Assembly (NCBI GenBank): GCA_902651635.1
Contig: CACRSC010000035.1
Span: 122,139-153,479 of the forward strand
Reading direction: 5' to 3'
Origin: Mastigamoeba balamuthi
Lineage: Eukaryota; Evosea; Mastigamoebida; Mastigamoebidae
DNA: 31,341 nucleotides
The translations under genes were made by a program, and so were the position numbers. Shown piece after piece: positions 30,401-31,341 of this stretch (the stretch's first letter is position 1; each line of letters starts with the position of its first letter). Under the pieces are notes generated by a model. That model saw only the letters and a program-made list of their open reading frames with translations. It searched no databases and was not told the origin of the DNA.

Positions 30401-31341
30401 CAATGTACATCGCCACTACCCTCACAGTCTCGCTTCCTGAGCACTCAAGTTATTAACGCTGAGAGCAGAAATCCGAGATGGAGAGCAGCGTCGACAGGCC
30501 CGTCCCAACAGGACAGACGGCAATTGTGTTCACAGGTAACTCAACGAATGCCGTTTTCTCCCTCAAACTCAAATTCTCTGGCAGACATCCAGCAGTCGAC
30601 GGAGCTGTGGGAGTGGGACGCGCAGCTGATGAAGGAGGCGCTGTACCAACACAACGACGCCATGCGCGCTGCCCTGCGCCACCACAAGGGCTACGAGGTC
30701 ATGACGCAGGGCGACGCCTTCATGATCGCGTTCCCTGCTACCGCCGACGCCCTCCGCTTCTGTGTCGACGCCCAGCTCTCTCTTGCGAAGCTCAGGTGGA
30801 ACCCCAGCCTGCTCGAGTTCCCAGCCTGCAAATGCGTCATGAGTGGTACGCACAGCGTCTCGAGCCTCACGCGGCTTTACTGACACTGCGTGCCTGCACG
30901 TCGCACAGGAGATGTAGTCCAGTTCAGGGGGCTGCGCGTGCGCATGGGCATCCACTATGGCCAGCTCGAGGCCAGCAGGACACATACGGACCAAAATGCG
31001 ACATCGTTTACCTCGGCCATGATGGAGCAGTGCTGCAGCACTCAGGGAAGCATCATCGACTACTTTGGTCCCTGCGTTCACAAGGCAATGCGTGTGGCCT
31101 CGTCTGCCAAGGGCGGGCAGCTCGTCCTGAGCTCTGCGGCAGCCCAGTTTGTTCAGAAGGAACATGATGCTCTCGCGGAGCTGGGAAAGCTGAACCTCAT
31201 CGGCTCTGTGCAGCTGCAGGGCATCGCTCAGCCAGAGGACCTCTTCGAATTTACCATCGCTGGTCTCGAGCGTCAGTTTCCGAGTCTGCATGTCAGTAAT
31301 GTTGGAAACCAAGCTGCCGAGGCTGCGCAGGACCTGTACGA
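27457..31341 (+). CDS. Receptor with ANF-type ligand domain, TKL kinase and class III cyclase, cut by the right edge
   Basis: Exons recognised: 27457..27489, 27547..27681, 27769..27870, 28023..28238, 28277..28513, 28564..29371 (disturbed near 28,744), 29432..29523, 29576..29916, 29988..30404, 30469..30535, 30585..30845 and 30909 onward. A short signal peptide leads into an ANF-receptor / periplasmic-binding fold (VVAVIGGDSSRVSMALLD, GQSTSPALSDKAKYP, GITRVAGIGNNDSYAQ). The membrane helix is VPAVVGGVVGGVGCMAVAGA and onward. The kinase has LGRGSYGTVY, the VAAK lysine, HCDLKSSN (Cys for the usual Arg) and DFG, and is of TKL type. A cyclase domain follows (AIVFTDIQQSTELWE, QGDAFMIAF). The same order is known in Acanthamoeba-type receptors, where a second kinase may follow. 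Reading frame breaks occur near 28,744, 29,690 and 29,796, so the gene is either damaged or misassembled. Confidence 0.75.
27682..27768 (+). other. Candidate GC-AG intron in the receptor-kinase gene
   Basis: Donor GCACGC after CTCGAG and acceptor GCGTGCAG join QLPITLE to TVMSVCMAITQ in phase 0, with TCTGACTGG as branch site. A GT donor farther downstream (GTGGCT, starting at 27700) is also in phase and would add six residues, so this case is ambiguous. Confidence 0.35.

Overview
The window is nuclear DNA of a free-living, GC-rich protist, most likely an amoebozoan. The evidence is dense, mostly short GT-AG introns, codons almost always ending in C or G, a talin with a C-terminal I/LWEQ module, papain-type proteases, and a receptor fusing a ligand-binding domain, a TKL kinase and a nucleotidyl cyclase of the kind expanded in Acanthamoeba-like amoebae. 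I cannot name the species; Acanthamoeba-like and Mastigamoeba-like lineages both fit. Most exon junctions were placed by hand from splice motifs and reading phase, and in five complete genes the exon lengths sum to whole codons.

Layout. 1-680 (-): secreted cysteine-rich protein, cut by the left edge. 964-2176 (+): HAD-type phosphatase, two exons. 2430-6204 (-): papain-family cysteine protease with a long C-terminal extension and a GPI-like tail, nine exons. 6881-12853 (+): short talin, nine exons. 14039-17394 (-): single-pass LRR / DUF4215 / PSI-like receptor, sixteen exons. 18106-19272 (+): secreted lysozyme of the phage-tail type, three exons. 20298-26708 (+): multi-spanning TmcB-like / PAS / adenylyl cyclase, sixteen exons. 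27457 to the right edge (+): receptor with an ANF-type ligand-binding domain, one membrane helix, a TKL kinase and a class III cyclase, incomplete. The larger gaps hold promoters, 3' ends, repeats and one unassigned coding-like remnant near 13,440-13,690.

Taken together the genes suit a phagotrophic amoeba: adhesion (talin, LRR receptor), killing and digestion of bacteria (lysozyme, protease) and sensing through cAMP-type cyclases. They are separate transcription units, so this is an inference from content, not an operon.

The most unusual signals concern gene structure. Several introns appear to begin with GC rather than GT, in the form GCRCGY, mirroring the common GTRCGY donors. Many introns carry TCAAYTGAY before the acceptor. 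One protease intron is tandemly duplicated together with the end of the preceding exon, leaving an in-frame 27-nt cassette. The LRR receptor is built of exons that match its repeat units exactly, with one phase class per repeat family.
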